Origin: JBARRO01 sp049644265
GTDB taxonomy: Bacteria > Bacteroidota > Ignavibacteria > UBA10030
DNA length: 64,000 nt
Assembly (NCBI GenBank): GCA_049644265.1
Contig: JBARRO010000005.1
Span: 37,732 to 101,731 of the forward strand
Direction: 5' to 3'
The notes below the pieces were generated by a model. It had not been told where the DNA came from and did not search any database. It saw nothing but the letters and a program-made list of their open reading frames with translations. Both the position numbers and the translations under genes were made by a program. Shown piece by piece: positions 50,908 to 59,938 of this stretch; the first letter of the stretch is position 1; each line of letters opens with the position of its first letter.

Positions 50908-52683
50908 ATGAAGCACATTCGCGCATCGATGGTGTTCGTTATTCTCTGCATTGCCGGAGAGAGTTTTCTGTTCAGCCAGCAAGTGTTCGAAGTCGACTTG
51001 AACGACCGTTCTGGTGATACGTTTAAAGTGACACTGACTCCTGAACGGTTGTCGGCGCCAAACAACATTTTTCAGTTTGCATCAACCGCCCCGGGAACCT
51101 ACCAAACGATGGACATTGGCAGATTTGTCCGGGACTTCAAGGCGCTCGATCGATCGGGTAATGAGGTGCCAACCGAACACTCTTCGACAAACCAATGGAC
51201 GATTTCGCGCCCTTCTGATGTTCGGAGTATCACCTACGCGGTTGTCGATATCTGGGATTCAAATGTCGACGAGCACCGGATGTTCCCCATGTGCAGCTCA
51301 ACGATCTCGGACGATTTTGTCATGCTGAACGGCCAGTGCGTGTTCGGGTATTTCAGCGGCATGCAGGCGGAACCGATCAAGATCAGGCTCCGCTTTCCTT
51401 CTGACTGGAAAGTCGGCACCGCTCTCACCCGGGATGGGGATGGTTACTATCTCGCAGACGACTTTGATCAGGTTGTCGATTCGCCCTTCTTTCTGGGGAA
51501 CCTCTCAACCGCGACAACCACCGTCGGTGGGGCAACCATCGGTGTGTACACGTACTCAAAAACCGGCCTCATCACATCCGATACGATGCTCGGATACTTG
51601 AAAAGCACTCTCAACGCAGAAGCGAAGTTCACCAGGGGCCTTCCGGTCGACCGGTATGCTTTTCTTTTTTACTTTGGCGCATTTTCGGCCGGCGCCTGGG
51701 AACATTCGTACAGCTCGGAGTATGTTTTCAAAGAGGACACGCTCCGCCCCTCTTACGCTGCCGATGTCGTCTCTGTTGTGGCTCACGAATTCTTCCACGT
51801 GAATATCCCTCTCAACATCCACAGCGAGCTCGTCGAGCATTTCAACTTCGTGAAGCCCGTCATGTCGCAGCATCTCTGGTTCTACGAAGGAACGACCGAG
51901 TGGGCTGCACACATCCTCCAGCTTCGCGACAGCCTGAACACACTTACAGAGTACCTGCGTGTCATGCAAGGCATGACAAATGGCAACGACAACTACGATC
52001 CGGAAATCAGTCTTACCACCCTGGGAGTGCGTTCGACGGAGTTGCAGGACCAATATCCGAACATCTACCAGAAGGGCGCGCTCGTCAGCACCCTGCTGGA
52101 TATCGATCTGCTCCGGCTGTCCCACGGCAAGACGGGATTGCGGGAACTCATCATGCAACTCTCGAAGGAATACGGCAAGAAGCGTGCGTTCAAGGAGGAT
52201 GAATTTTTTGACCAGGTGGTTGCAAAAACGTACCCCGAGGTCGGCGACTTTATCAACCGGTATATCAAAGGGACGGAGAAACTTCCTTTGAAAGAGTACT
52301 TTGGCTGGCTCGGGATCACTTATAGGGAGGTGGGGGATGTTGACAGCAGCAGGAGCGGCCTGGGAGTGGGTATCACCGCCGTCGATACCAATGTCGTGGT
52401 AACAATGGTCTACAGTGATTCGAAGTCCGGGCTCATGCGGGGAGATACGTTTGTGAAGATCGACGGAATCCCTGTCAAGCTCGGAAATGCCCGAAAACTC
52501 TTTGGAGAGTTGACAACCCGGAAGCCAGGAAGTACCACGATCATGACGATCAGACGCAAAGACAAAGAGATCGATCTCACCGCGGTTCTCCAGCCGCGAG
52601 TGATGCGGCATGTGTATGCTGCCAATGAGAATCCTTGGGCAGAACAACGCGCGTTGAGAGAAGTCTGGATGAAGAATATGTAG
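50908..52683 (+). CDS. M61-family (glycyl aminopeptidase-type) metallopeptidase with PDZ domain
   Basis: A 591-residue exported enzyme: signal peptide (about 1-25), an N-terminal beta domain, then the zinc site HEFFH in VVAHEFFHVNIPLNI (near residue 295), with the third ligand Glu in LWFYEGTTEW. A PDZ domain lies at about 470-560 (LGVGITAVDTNVVVTMVY). The gene order of domains matches M61 peptidases, which cut N-terminal Gly/Ala. AGAGGAG precedes the ATG. Confidence 0.88.
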   Translation: MKHIRASMVFVILCIAGESFLFSQQVFEVDLNDRSGDTFKVTLTPERLSAPNNIFQFASTAPGTYQTMDIGRFVRDFKALDRSGNEVPTEHSSTNQWTISRPSDVRSITYAVVDIWDSNVDEHRMFPMCSSTISDDFVMLNGQCVFGYFSGMQAEPIKIRLRFPSDWKVGTALTRDGDGYYLADDFDQVVDSPFFLGNLSTATTTVGGATIGVYTYSKTGLITSDTMLGYLKSTLNAEAKFTRGLPVDRYAFLFYFGAFSAGAWEHSYSSEYVFKEDTLRPSYAADVVSVVAHEFFHVNIPLNIHSELVEHFNFVKPVMSQHLWFYEGTTEWAAHILQLRDSLNTLTEYLRVMQGMTNGNDNYDPEISLTTLGVRSTELQDQYPNIYQKGALVSTLLDIDLLRLSHGKTGLRELIMQLSKEYGKKRAFKEDEFFDQVVAKTYPEVGDFINRYIKGTEKLPLKEYFGWLGITYREVGDVDSSRSGLGVGITAVDTNVVVTMVYSDSKSGLMRGDTFVKIDGIPVKLGNARKLFGELTTRKPGSTTIMTIRRKDKEIDLTAVLQPRVMRHVYAANENPWAEQRALREVWMKNM

Positions 52684-52739
52684 AACTTGATGGAGCTTGA
52701 CTCAGGTGAGGGGCCTTTGTGAAAGGTTTGTTATAAAGA

Positions 52740-52808
52740 GTCCCCCCGGCAACCCTCACAAGCGTTGGGCGGGTTCCTGCGAGGCCATTGCATTCCGCCA
52801 GGGGGACC
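52740..52808. repeat. Inverted repeat GTCCCCCCGGC / GCCAGGGGGAC
   Basis: Two 11-base arms match at 10 positions around a 47-base centre, in the spacer between the M61 gene and the response regulator gene. It could be a two-way terminator or part of an RNA structure; no T-tract is present. Confidence 0.45.
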
Positions 52809-52929
52809 GTTTACGAACCTGAAAGAAACGGTTCAAGATACGAACCCCGAACACTCTCCCGCAATCCCTAGAACTAGGGATTTTTGGGAAAAACGGAAAA
52901 ATTCGTCAGAACAAGTAAAAGAGGAGGGT

Positions 52930-53607
52930 TTAAACCAGGCCTTCTCTGAGGGCTTTGACAACAACCTCGCTTCTGCTGTGAACCGACAATTTTGAGTGTA
53001 TGCTCTTGAGGTGGGAGTTGACGGTTGCGTAAGTGATGGACAATTGCTCCGCAATTGTCGGCATCGTATAGCCTTTCACGAGGAATTGTAGTATTTCTTT
53101 TTCGCGGGGAGTAAGACTGTAGTCCGGATGTGAGTCTGGTTGAAGCGAGAAGATCCGGAGAATTTTCTGCACAATCATGGGGTCATACGGCGCCCCTCCA
53201 CTCATGACCGATTCCACGCCTTTGATCACTTCCTCAACAGGAAGGCTCTTCAGCAAATATCCCTCGGCTCCGTTTTTGATGGCATTCCGAACCATTTCAT
53301 CATAGTCGTTCACCGTCAGCATGACGATGTGTATAGCCGGAGCAAGGCGTTTGATGTCGGCAATCATATCCACGCCGTTCATTTGCGGCATGTTGATATC
53401 GAGGAGAATGACTTCGGGGGCTGACGCTTCCGTCTTGAGGGTAAGGAGGGCCTGCTCGGGGTTGGTAAACGTCCGGGTGCACTCGACCGAGCTGCTTTCG
53501 TTCAGGACATGGGAGAGGACGAAGCAGTAGTAGTCGTTGTCGTCGACAATCCAGACATTCGTACGTTCGCCGCGTTCATCATGCGCGCGCTGCGCCAGGT
53601 TTTCCAT
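52930..53607 (-). CDS. NarL/FixJ-type response regulator
   Basis: A 225-residue two-component regulator. Receiver: VWIVDDND (acidic Asp22-Asp23 pair), phospho-acceptor Asp70 (VILLDINMP), switch Thr/Ser in VMLTVND, Lys in YLLKSLP. LuxR HTH at about 160-220 with SLTPREKEILQFLVKGYTMPTIAEQLSITYATVNSHLKS-like order. No histidine kinase gene is next to it, so it is an orphan. It lies next to the copper ATPase gene but need not control it. Confidence 0.92.
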   Translation of the reverse strand: MENLAQRAHDERGERTNVWIVDDNDYYCFVLSHVLNESSSVECTRTFTNPEQALLTLKTEASAPEVILLDINMPQMNGVDMIADIKRLAPAIHIVMLTVNDYDEMVRNAIKNGAEGYLLKSLPVEEVIKGVESVMSGGAPYDPMIVQKILRIFSLQPDSHPDYSLTPREKEILQFLVKGYTMPTIAEQLSITYATVNSHLKSIHSKLSVHSRSEVVVKALREGLV

Positions 53608-53828
53608 GGGTGAATCCCCTCAGAATAATTCCGCACTGCAACCACGCAATAGTAGCAGATTTTCGAACAACTGTCAACTGTTGTCGCGACTGGAGAACAT
53701 GGAAGGAGCCGATGGTACGGATTCATACGGTAAGTTTGGTTTAGGAGTTCTTTGAACTCAAGAACCATTTTCTTTAAGCTCCTATCATCCGTGTCAATCA
53801 GCTCTGTCGGCTTGTTCCGTGTTCTATT

Positions 53829-55922
53829 TCACTGGAGGGGAAATTTCAGTCGGCGCGAATTCACGATGATGAATAGACTGCTCACAAGCATCGCCAGGGC
53901 AGCAACGACCGGTTCCAGGACTCCCGCCGCCGCGAGCGCAATGCCGATCGAGTTGTATCCGAAGGCCCAAAAGAGATTCCACCGGATGACGCCGACGGTC
54001 CTTTTGGCAAACTTCACAAGAAGCGGAATTTTTTCCAGATGATCGCCGACGATTGTGACGTCGGCACTCTCCTTGGCAACATCGGTCGCTGATCCGAGCG
54101 TTATGCCGACATCCGCTGCTGCCAGAGAAGGCGCATCGTTTATCCCATCGCCCACCATGACGGTCACCCCGTTTTCTTTCAATTTCTGAAGGATTCCCAG
54201 CTTTCCCGCGGGGAGAAGCGCGCCATATGCACGCCCAATCGAGACAGATCCAGCGAGGGCTTTCGAGGCCTCGTGGGAGTCGCCCGAGAGCAGTGCGGTT
54301 GAAATTCCGGAGTGTTGCAGGTCTTCGATCGTGCGTTTCGCATTTTCCCGTGGCAAATCGACCAGCGCCACAACGCCACGGATTTTTCCGGCCCATCCCG
54401 CAAAAACTACCGCCTGCCCTTCTAAGTCGAATTTCCGGAATTGATTCCGCGAACCCTTTATTTTCGATCCCACATATTGCTGATTTCCCGCAAATATTTT
54501 TTCCCACCGTCCGTTGAGCCTTACCATCCCCTCAAGTCCCAATCCCGCCACACTCTTTACGTTCTTGCTTTCGACGAGTGTTACGTTGCTCTCCTCAGCA
54601 TGACGGACGACGGATTTTCCGACAGGATGTTCCGACCTCTTTTCAAGCGACGCCAGCACGGAGAGAAATTCCTTCACACCGCCGGTGGCTTCGACTCTCG
54701 AAACGCTCATGGCCCCCGTTGTCAAGGTTCCGGTTTTGTCGAACGCCATGTTTTTCGTTGCGGCCAACTTCTCGAGAATGCCCGTTGACCGGACCAGAAT
54801 TCCATCCTCGGCACATCTGCCGATTGCGATTGCTGCCGCCAGCGGTGTGCCAAGGCCCAGAGCACACGGGCAGGAAACGACGAGGACGGTGAGCGCGTGA
54901 AGCAACGCGGTCTCTGGTGACGACCAGAACATCCATGCCGCAAAGGTGAGCACTGCAAGGGCGATGACCACCGGAATAAATACGGCTGCAATTCGGTCGA
55001 CCATAAGCTGAATGGGGGAACGGGAGCGCTGCGCCTCCTCAATCAGTCTTACAATCAGAGCATGCACCGTCTCTCCTTGTGTTGCTGTTACCCTGACCGT
55101 GATCGCTCCGTCGACGTTTACCGTCGCAGCAAAAACGCGGTCGCCTTCGCGCTTTGTTCGCGGCATAGATTCTCCCGTTATCATCGACTCGTTGACGCTT
55201 GTGCTTCCTTCGAGAATGACTCCGTCCAGAGGAATTCGCTCGCCCGGCAGCACTCTGATGGATTCGCCCACCGAGACGTACGTCGTCGGAATCAGGAACT
55301 CTTTTCTTCGCCTGAATACGCGTGCTTTGTCCGGCTGCAATTCCAGCAGTGCATGGATTGCGCTGGACGTTCGCAACTTCGCCGTCGCCTCGATATACCT
55401 GCCAGCCGTTACGAGAACAATGGTCATTGTCGCCGTGTCAAAATAAACTCCGCCCTTTCCGACGAAGACCCGGTAGGAAGAGAACAGAAATGCTGCAAAC
55501 GATCCGAGTGCGATGAGGCTATCCATCGACAGGCGAATCTCACGCATATCGTTGATTGCGTTGCGGAGAAACGGATAGCCGACAAGGATCATGATCGGGA
55601 GGGAGAGGACAAAGAGGAGTTTTTCGAGCGGCGGGATTATCTCCGGTTCAAGTCCCAGGGTAATCCATTTCCGGTCGTAGAGAACCCAGCTGAGGACCAT
55701 GATATTCATGGAGAGAAACGCTGCGAATCCCAGACGGGCGAGAAAGAGTCCGGCATTCCCCGCTTCGCCGCGTTCTCCAATGACGGAGTTCGTAAAAGAA
55801 CAGCCGTGACAGCAGAAGGAGAGTTCCACTCCGCCCACGGAGCGACGGAGTCCACCGGCGCCAAAGGGAAGTCCGCACTGGTCGCACAGTTGCACTTTGG
55901 ATGGTTGGAGCTCTTTTCTCAT
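53829..55922 (-). CDS. Copper-type P1B ATPase (FixI/CcoI-like), downstream of ACIII
   Basis: A 697-residue heavy-metal ATPase. N-terminal Cys box: Cys13-x2-Cys16 (CDQCGLPFG) and Cys37-Cys38-x2-Cys41, as in the PF12156 part of CcoI/FixI; no HMA domain (GMxCxxC) follows. Then eight helices with SCPCALG (transport site), the P-domain DKTGTLT, SEHPVG (His of the N-domain) and [12 protein letters not shown] start at 55922, close to the Cys box; a longer start at 56012 would overlap actF by 17 bases. FixI-type pumps supply copper to cytochrome oxidases, which fits the place behind an ACIII block. The oxidase genes are not in the window. Confidence 0.88.
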   Translation of the reverse strand: MRKELQPSKVQLCDQCGLPFGAGGLRRSVGGVELSFCCHGCSFTNSVIGERGEAGNAGLFLARLGFAAFLSMNIMVLSWVLYDRKWITLGLEPEIIPPLEKLLFVLSLPIMILVGYPFLRNAINDMREIRLSMDSLIALGSFAAFLFSSYRVFVGKGGVYFDTATMTIVLVTAGRYIEATAKLRTSSAIHALLELQPDKARVFRRRKEFLIPTTYVSVGESIRVLPGERIPLDGVILEGSTSVNESMITGESMPRTKREGDRVFAATVNVDGAITVRVTATQGETVHALIVRLIEEAQRSRSPIQLMVDRIAAVFIPVVIALAVLTFAAWMFWSSPETALLHALTVLVVSCPCALGLGTPLAAAIAIGRCAEDGILVRSTGILEKLAATKNMAFDKTGTLTTGAMSVSRVEATGGVKEFLSVLASLEKRSEHPVGKSVVRHAEESNVTLVESKNVKSVAGLGLEGMVRLNGRWEKIFAGNQQYVGSKIKGSRNQFRKFDLEGQAVVFAGWAGKIRGVVALVDLPRENAKRTIEDLQHSGISTALLSGDSHEASKALAGSVSIGRAYGALLPAGKLGILQKLKENGVTVMVGDGINDAPSLAAADVGITLGSATDVAKESADVTIVGDHLEKIPLLVKFAKRTVGVIRWNLFWAFGYNSIGIALAAAGVLEPVVAALAMLVSSLFIIVNSRRLKFPLQ

Positions 55923-55995
55923 GGGAGGGAAAGAGGTTTTTGTCGTGGCAATCGCGAATTGCGGTGGTAGCAGACTTAACGTGCAGTGGAGGACG

Positions 55996-57246
55996 CTACC
56001 GGGGTTCAACATCTCCGATGACCGGGGCGGGAATGAGGGGGACGACCCTTGCGTAGGCCAGCCAACAAAGTCCGACCAGGCCGAGGAATCCCAACGTCAT
56101 GCAGGCCTCAACCAAACCCAGCGGCGGAGCCTGTCCTTTCCAAAGCGAAGGGACGATTTCAACGAATTGGTAGAACCAGTTTGCAGCAAGGATGATTGCG
56201 GCAATCGCAACCAGAAACCGTGGACGCTCTTTGACGCCCCGACTCAGAAAAATGACGATGGGGAAGAAATACAGCAGAATGATGACGCTCCACTGGAATA
56301 CGGGCCACGGGGGCTGTGAGAACCGAACGATGAGGCGACCGATCTCCTCTCCGAGATTACCATACCAGACCACGAGGTATTGAGACCAGTAGAACCCTCC
56401 TGCCAGCATACAAATACCCATGAGCAGCCGGCTCACGTCATAAAACTGCGAAGTGGATACTTGCTCCTCGAGATGAAAGTACTTCCTTGCCAGGATCGCC
56501 ACGATGATCGTTGCCGCAACCCCGGCGTCGAATGCATGCACAAAGTACAGCCAGCCATACATCGTGCTGTACCAATGGGGATCGAGAGACATGACGACGT
56601 CAAAACCGACAAACGAGTACAAAACTCCGTACGTGATGATCACGACGGGAACGAGCTTCGTCAGCCTTTTTGTGCGCAGCTCCAGCTCGGCGTGGTGACC
56701 TTGCCAATTTGAAACAATGCGCTCGACCCACCGGGAATTGGGAACCACGCCGTGGGACTTCAGCAAGCCGATATCGGGACGAATGGAAACGTACACGTAA
56801 CGCAGACTCAAAGCAGAGAGAACCAGAAAATAACCGGCGACCCGCGCAAAAAAGAAGGGTTCATTCAGCCAGGCAGCCTTTTCAGGAATCGGTTCGTTGA
56901 TCCACGGCCAGAGAAACGTCCGCCCCAGGAACGTCACAAGAAATAGCAGGACACTGAGAGGAATGAAGAGAACAAATCCTTCGGCGACTCGTCGGATTGT
57001 CTCACCCCAGGTTCCGTTCGTGAGACGGTATGCCGCCGAGAACACGACTCCCGCCTGCGCAAGTCCCGACCAGAAGCAGAAATTCACGAGATACGAAATC
57101 CACACTCGTTGCGACTGGAACCCGAGAAGTCCAACCACGAGAGCGACAGCTCCGAGCCCCGCGAAGACTCTCAATGTCCGTATGAGGGCGCGCGGGTATT
57201 CTCTGGGCGGTGCGACGAGCACGGATTCAGCCGAAAGTTGATTCAT
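55996..57246 (-). CDS. actF: ACIII subunit ActF (NrfD/PsrC-like membrane protein)
   Basis: A 416-residue protein with about ten helices, the second PsrC-like membrane subunit of alternative complex III (quinol:cytochrome c/acceptor oxidoreductase). Typical for ActF are [31 protein letters not shown] and [14 protein letters not shown] start at 57246, one base after the actE stop codon; an earlier ATG at 57279 would lie inside actE. It is the last of the act genes in the order B-C-D-E-F, all in one direction. Confidence 0.9.
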   Translation of the reverse strand: MNQLSAESVLVAPPREYPRALIRTLRVFAGLGAVALVVGLLGFQSQRVWISYLVNFCFWSGLAQAGVVFSAAYRLTNGTWGETIRRVAEGFVLFIPLSVLLFLVTFLGRTFLWPWINEPIPEKAAWLNEPFFFARVAGYFLVLSALSLRYVYVSIRPDIGLLKSHGVVPNSRWVERIVSNWQGHHAELELRTKRLTKLVPVVIITYGVLYSFVGFDVVMSLDPHWYSTMYGWLYFVHAFDAGVAATIIVAILARKYFHLEEQVSTSQFYDVSRLLMGICMLAGGFYWSQYLVVWYGNLGEEIGRLIVRFSQPPWPVFQWSVIILLYFFPIVIFLSRGVKERPRFLVAIAAIILAANWFYQFVEIVPSLWKGQAPPLGLVEACMTLGFLGLVGLCWLAYARVVPLIPAPVIGDVEPR

Positions 57247-57247
57247 G

Positions 57248-57853
57248 CTATTTCTGAAGCGTTCGGAGGTAATGAACAATGAGCCATCGTTCGCGCGACT
57301 TTACAGCCTCATAATATGAGGGCATCACAAGGCGGCCATTGCGAATCAAGTAATAAATGTACCCATCCGGTGCATGGTTGTACTTTGGCAGTGTCAGATC
57401 GGGGGGCACCTGAAATTTTTGTGCAACGAGTCCGTCGCCTTTGGCACCGAGACCATGACACGGTGAGCAATAGGTTTCAAACAGAAACTTTCCGGAATCC
57501 GCGTTCGTTGCCGTCCAACGCACCGGATTTACCAACTTGGCGGCGGTCGCTGAGTCTTTGATGGCGAGCTCGACTCCGTGAACCGGCACTGTTCCTTCCA
57601 CGGGTGGAAGCGGGTCCTCCTGCCGCTTGAAGGACGGCTGCTCCTGCATGTCTGAGCGATAACGGTAATTGCCGATTTCACCGTTGTCGTTGGTGCAGGA
57701 GATGAGGAAGAGAAGAGCAACCAACAGGCCGGCGAGCAATCTATAGGCAAAAGCGGAATGAATTTGCCGCAACGGTGCAGGGGGGCAAGGGTGCGCGGGG
57801 GATAAAAAATCAAGGAGCTGAGAATACTTCGCCCTCGCGGATATCAAAGTCAT
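57248..57853 (-). CDS. actE: ACIII subunit ActE (monohaem cytochrome c lipoprotein)
   Basis: A 201-residue protein with a lipoprotein signal, LVALLFLISC, and one c-type haem site, ETYCSPCHGLG; the axial Met is likely in GRLVMPSYYEA. The ATG at 57853 overlaps the actD stop by four bases (ATGA), a classic coupling. The leader before the lipobox (about 45 residues) is much longer than usual, and part of it (SPAHPCPPAPL) is the translation of a C-rich dispersed repeat, so the real start may be a TTG closer to the lipobox. It carries electrons in the periplasmic side of ACIII. Confidence 0.88.
   Translation of the reverse strand: MTLISARAKYSQLLDFLSPAHPCPPAPLRQIHSAFAYRLLAGLLVALLFLISCTNDNGEIGNYRYRSDMQEQPSFKRQEDPLPPVEGTVPVHGVELAIKDSATAAKLVNPVRWTATNADSGKFLFETYCSPCHGLGAKGDGLVAQKFQVPPDLTLPKYNHAPDGYIYYLIRNGRLVMPSYYEAVKSRERWLIVHYLRTLQK
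57777..57805. repeat. C-rich repeat (CCCCTGCACC type) within the actE leader
   Basis: On the minus strand, CCCCCGCGCACCCTTGCCCC resembles the tract at 58445-58490 in opposite orientation. It lies inside the N-terminal codons of actE. Confidence 0.45.
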
Positions 57854-58374
57854 TGGATCACCCCGCTGCGTCGTATGGTCACGGCTCCGACACGTTTGAG
57901 CAACTTTTCGCATTTTACCAACGCACGTTCCTCTGCATAAACCTGAAGTCCGTAGTGATCGCTTGACAAGCGTTCATCGTAACCTTGCGACAGTCGTAGC
58001 TGTGGAAGTCGGGCGTTCACCAGAAATCCGATCATGGTTGCAAGCGCTCCGAACAGGATGGTGAGGATGTATGCAAGAACACCAAACGGAGGGATGGAAA
58101 CCAGCGGCTTGCCTCCCACAATCAGGGGATAATTCAGCACGGACCCGATCGTCAGTGCCCAGCCGCTGCAAAAGCCGGTGAGGGCGCCGATCAGTGTGAA
58201 GACCCGAACGGGACTCTTCGGCCGGTGCAGCGCATGTTCAATTTCGTGATGCGGCACAGGAGAGTAGACCAGAAAATTCTGATAGCCGGCTTGTTTCAGC
58301 TCATGAATTCCCCGCAACAGCAGATCCATTGCCGGGAACACCGCGAAAATATTTGGGCCTTTGTGGGCACTCAT
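57850..58374 (-). CDS. actD: ACIII subunit ActD (DUF3341)
   Basis: A 174-residue protein with two membrane helices (about 60-82 and 95-120). IFAVFPAMDLLLRGIHELKQAGYQNFLVYSPVP is the typical DUF3341 opening, and the tail has the KCEKLLKRVGA helix. It anchors to the membrane part of the complex. Its stop codon is shared with the actE start (ATGA). Confidence 0.92.
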   Translation of the reverse strand: MSAHKGPNIFAVFPAMDLLLRGIHELKQAGYQNFLVYSPVPHHEIEHALHRPKSPVRVFTLIGALTGFCSGWALTIGSVLNYPLIVGGKPLVSIPPFGVLAYILTILFGALATMIGFLVNARLPQLRLSQGYDERLSSDHYGLQVYAEERALVKCEKLLKRVGAVTIRRSGVIQ

Positions 58375-58444
58375 TGGTTATTCGAGCTCAAGCCGTACCA
58401 ACTTGAGAGAGCATCGGATCTTCGATGCTCCTGTCGAAAATCTT

Positions 58445-58490
58445 TTCCCCTGCTCCCCCGCACCCCTGCACCCCCTCCTATTTCCTCTTC
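58445..58490. repeat. C-rich short-motif repeat in the actC-actD spacer
   Basis: Approximate copies of CCCCTGC and CCCCCGCAC make up most of the 103-base spacer. It is in inverted relation to the actE-leader copy at 57777-57805. Confidence 0.5.
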
Positions 58491-59809
58491 CTCCCCCCAC
58501 TTGTCGGCACTTCCATTTGTTCCTTTACTTCCCACATTGAGACAACGGGAAGCGTCTTGGCAAAGATCGTGAACAGGAAGAAGAACCATGAGAAGCTCCC
58601 GACCACGATTCCGATCTCTGTCCACGTCAGCGTCGGAAGTCCCCACGCATACGGATCATAATCGTGCGCCAGCGAAGTAACGATGATCGTGAACCGCTCA
58701 AACCACATCCCGATCGTCACCGCGACGGAGACGAACACAAGGAACGGGATGCTTCGCCGAAATCGTTTCAGCCAGAACAGCTGCGGTATGAGAAGATTGC
58801 AGACAAACAAGGACCAGAACGCAAACCAGTAATCGCCGAAGGCGCGGTAGCTGAAGATTGCCTGCTCCCACGGGTTGTGGCTGTACCAGGCGATGAAGAC
58901 CTCTATGAGATACGCCATCCCAACCACGCTCCCTGTGAAGAGGAGGAACTTTGCGAGACTTTCCAGATGATAGTCGGTGATGTACGGTTGAAGCCGGAAT
59001 GCATTTCGCATCGGGATGAGAATCAGAATGACCATGGCCAGCCCCGAGTGGATCGCGCCCGCCACAAAGTACGGCGCGAAGATGGTGCTGTGCCAGCCGG
59101 GGACAATGCTCATCGCGAAGTCCCACGAAACGATGCTGTGCACCGAAATAACAAGCGGCGTTGCGAGAGCGGCGAGAAACACATACGCCGCCGTGTAGTG
59201 ACGCCACTGGTTGTCCGTCCCCTGCCAACCCTGTGCCAGGAATCCGTACAGCTTCTTTCTCCATCCGCGTGATTTATCCCGAACAATCGCTACATCCGGC
59301 ACCATACCTGTGAGGAAGAAAATCGAGCTCACCGTGAGATACGTGCTGATCGCGAACACGTCCCACACAAGAGGCGAACGGAAGTTGGGAAACAGACCGC
59401 CCATCTGCGGGTAGGGGAGAGTCCAGTAAAACACCCAGACCCGGCCCATGTGAAGAAGCGGGAATAACCCGGCAGTCGCCAAACCGAAGACCGTCACCGC
59501 TTCAGCGCTTCGATACACCGAAGCACGCCATTTCACCCGGAAGAGAAAGAGAATTGCCGAGATGAGAGTCCCCGAGTGTGCGATACCGACCCAGAACACA
59601 AACGTGGTGATATAGAGATACCAGCCGACGGGATTGTTTTTCCCCGCAACCCCAATTCCCGTCAGGATCTGATGCACCCACGAACTCGCGCCCCAAAGAA
59701 CGCCAAGACCGAGGAAGAAGACCAGGACATAGTACCACTTCTTCGGCTTGTTCAGCGTTTGAGTCAGATCAAGATCTGTTTGGGAATATGAAAGTTTGTA
59801 GTCGATCAA
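58478..59809 (-). CDS. actC: ACIII subunit ActC (NrfD/PsrC-like quinol-binding membrane protein)
   Basis: A 443-residue protein with ten helices, the quinol-oxidising PsrC-like subunit. Typical parts are YLYITTFVFWVGIAHSGTLISAILFLFR, IVSWDFAMSIVPGWHSTIFAPYFVAGAIHSG, and EVFIAWYSHNPWE. The start codon is a TTG (59807-59809), with no clear ribosome site, after a repeat-filled spacer. That may lower its translation relative to actB, or use a mechanism not visible here. Confidence 0.92.
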   Translation of the reverse strand: MIDYKLSYSQTDLDLTQTLNKPKKWYYVLVFFLGLGVLWGASSWVHQILTGIGVAGKNNPVGWYLYITTFVFWVGIAHSGTLISAILFLFRVKWRASVYRSAEAVTVFGLATAGLFPLLHMGRVWVFYWTLPYPQMGGLFPNFRSPLVWDVFAISTYLTVSSIFFLTGMVPDVAIVRDKSRGWRKKLYGFLAQGWQGTDNQWRHYTAAYVFLAALATPLVISVHSIVSWDFAMSIVPGWHSTIFAPYFVAGAIHSGLAMVILILIPMRNAFRLQPYITDYHLESLAKFLLFTGSVVGMAYLIEVFIAWYSHNPWEQAIFSYRAFGDYWFAFWSLFVCNLLIPQLFWLKRFRRSIPFLVFVSVAVTIGMWFERFTIIVTSLAHDYDPYAWGLPTLTWTEIGIVVGSFSWFFFLFTIFAKTLPVVSMWEVKEQMEVPTSGGRKRK

Positions 59810-59819
59810 TGGGGGAGTG

Positions 59820-59938
59820 TTGAGTATTGACTATTGAGTTGTGAGTAATTGGTGAGTGGTTGGTTGGCTAATTGGCTAATTAACGACTTTCCCGCTTCTA
59901 CCTTTTGACTCCTGAATTCTGAATTCTGACTCCTGCTC
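59820..59938. repeat. TTGGCTAATTGGCTAATT- and CTCCTGAATTCTGAATTCTG-type repeat spacer
   Basis: The actB-actC spacer is built of approximate direct repeats: GAGTATTGA/GTGAGTAATTGG, TTGGCTAATTGGCTAATTAAC, and GAATTCTGAATTCTGACTCCTG. It has no gene and no terminator. Confidence 0.5.

Noticed and set aside
52684..52929. tRNA-like stretch with GGTTCAAGATACGAACC
   Set aside because: It has a T-arm-like hairpin only; no acceptor, D or anticodon arm fits.
53741..53760. Terminator of the copper ATPase gene (GAGTTCTTTGAACTC)
   Set aside because: The short AT-rich stem is not followed by a T-tract on the minus strand.
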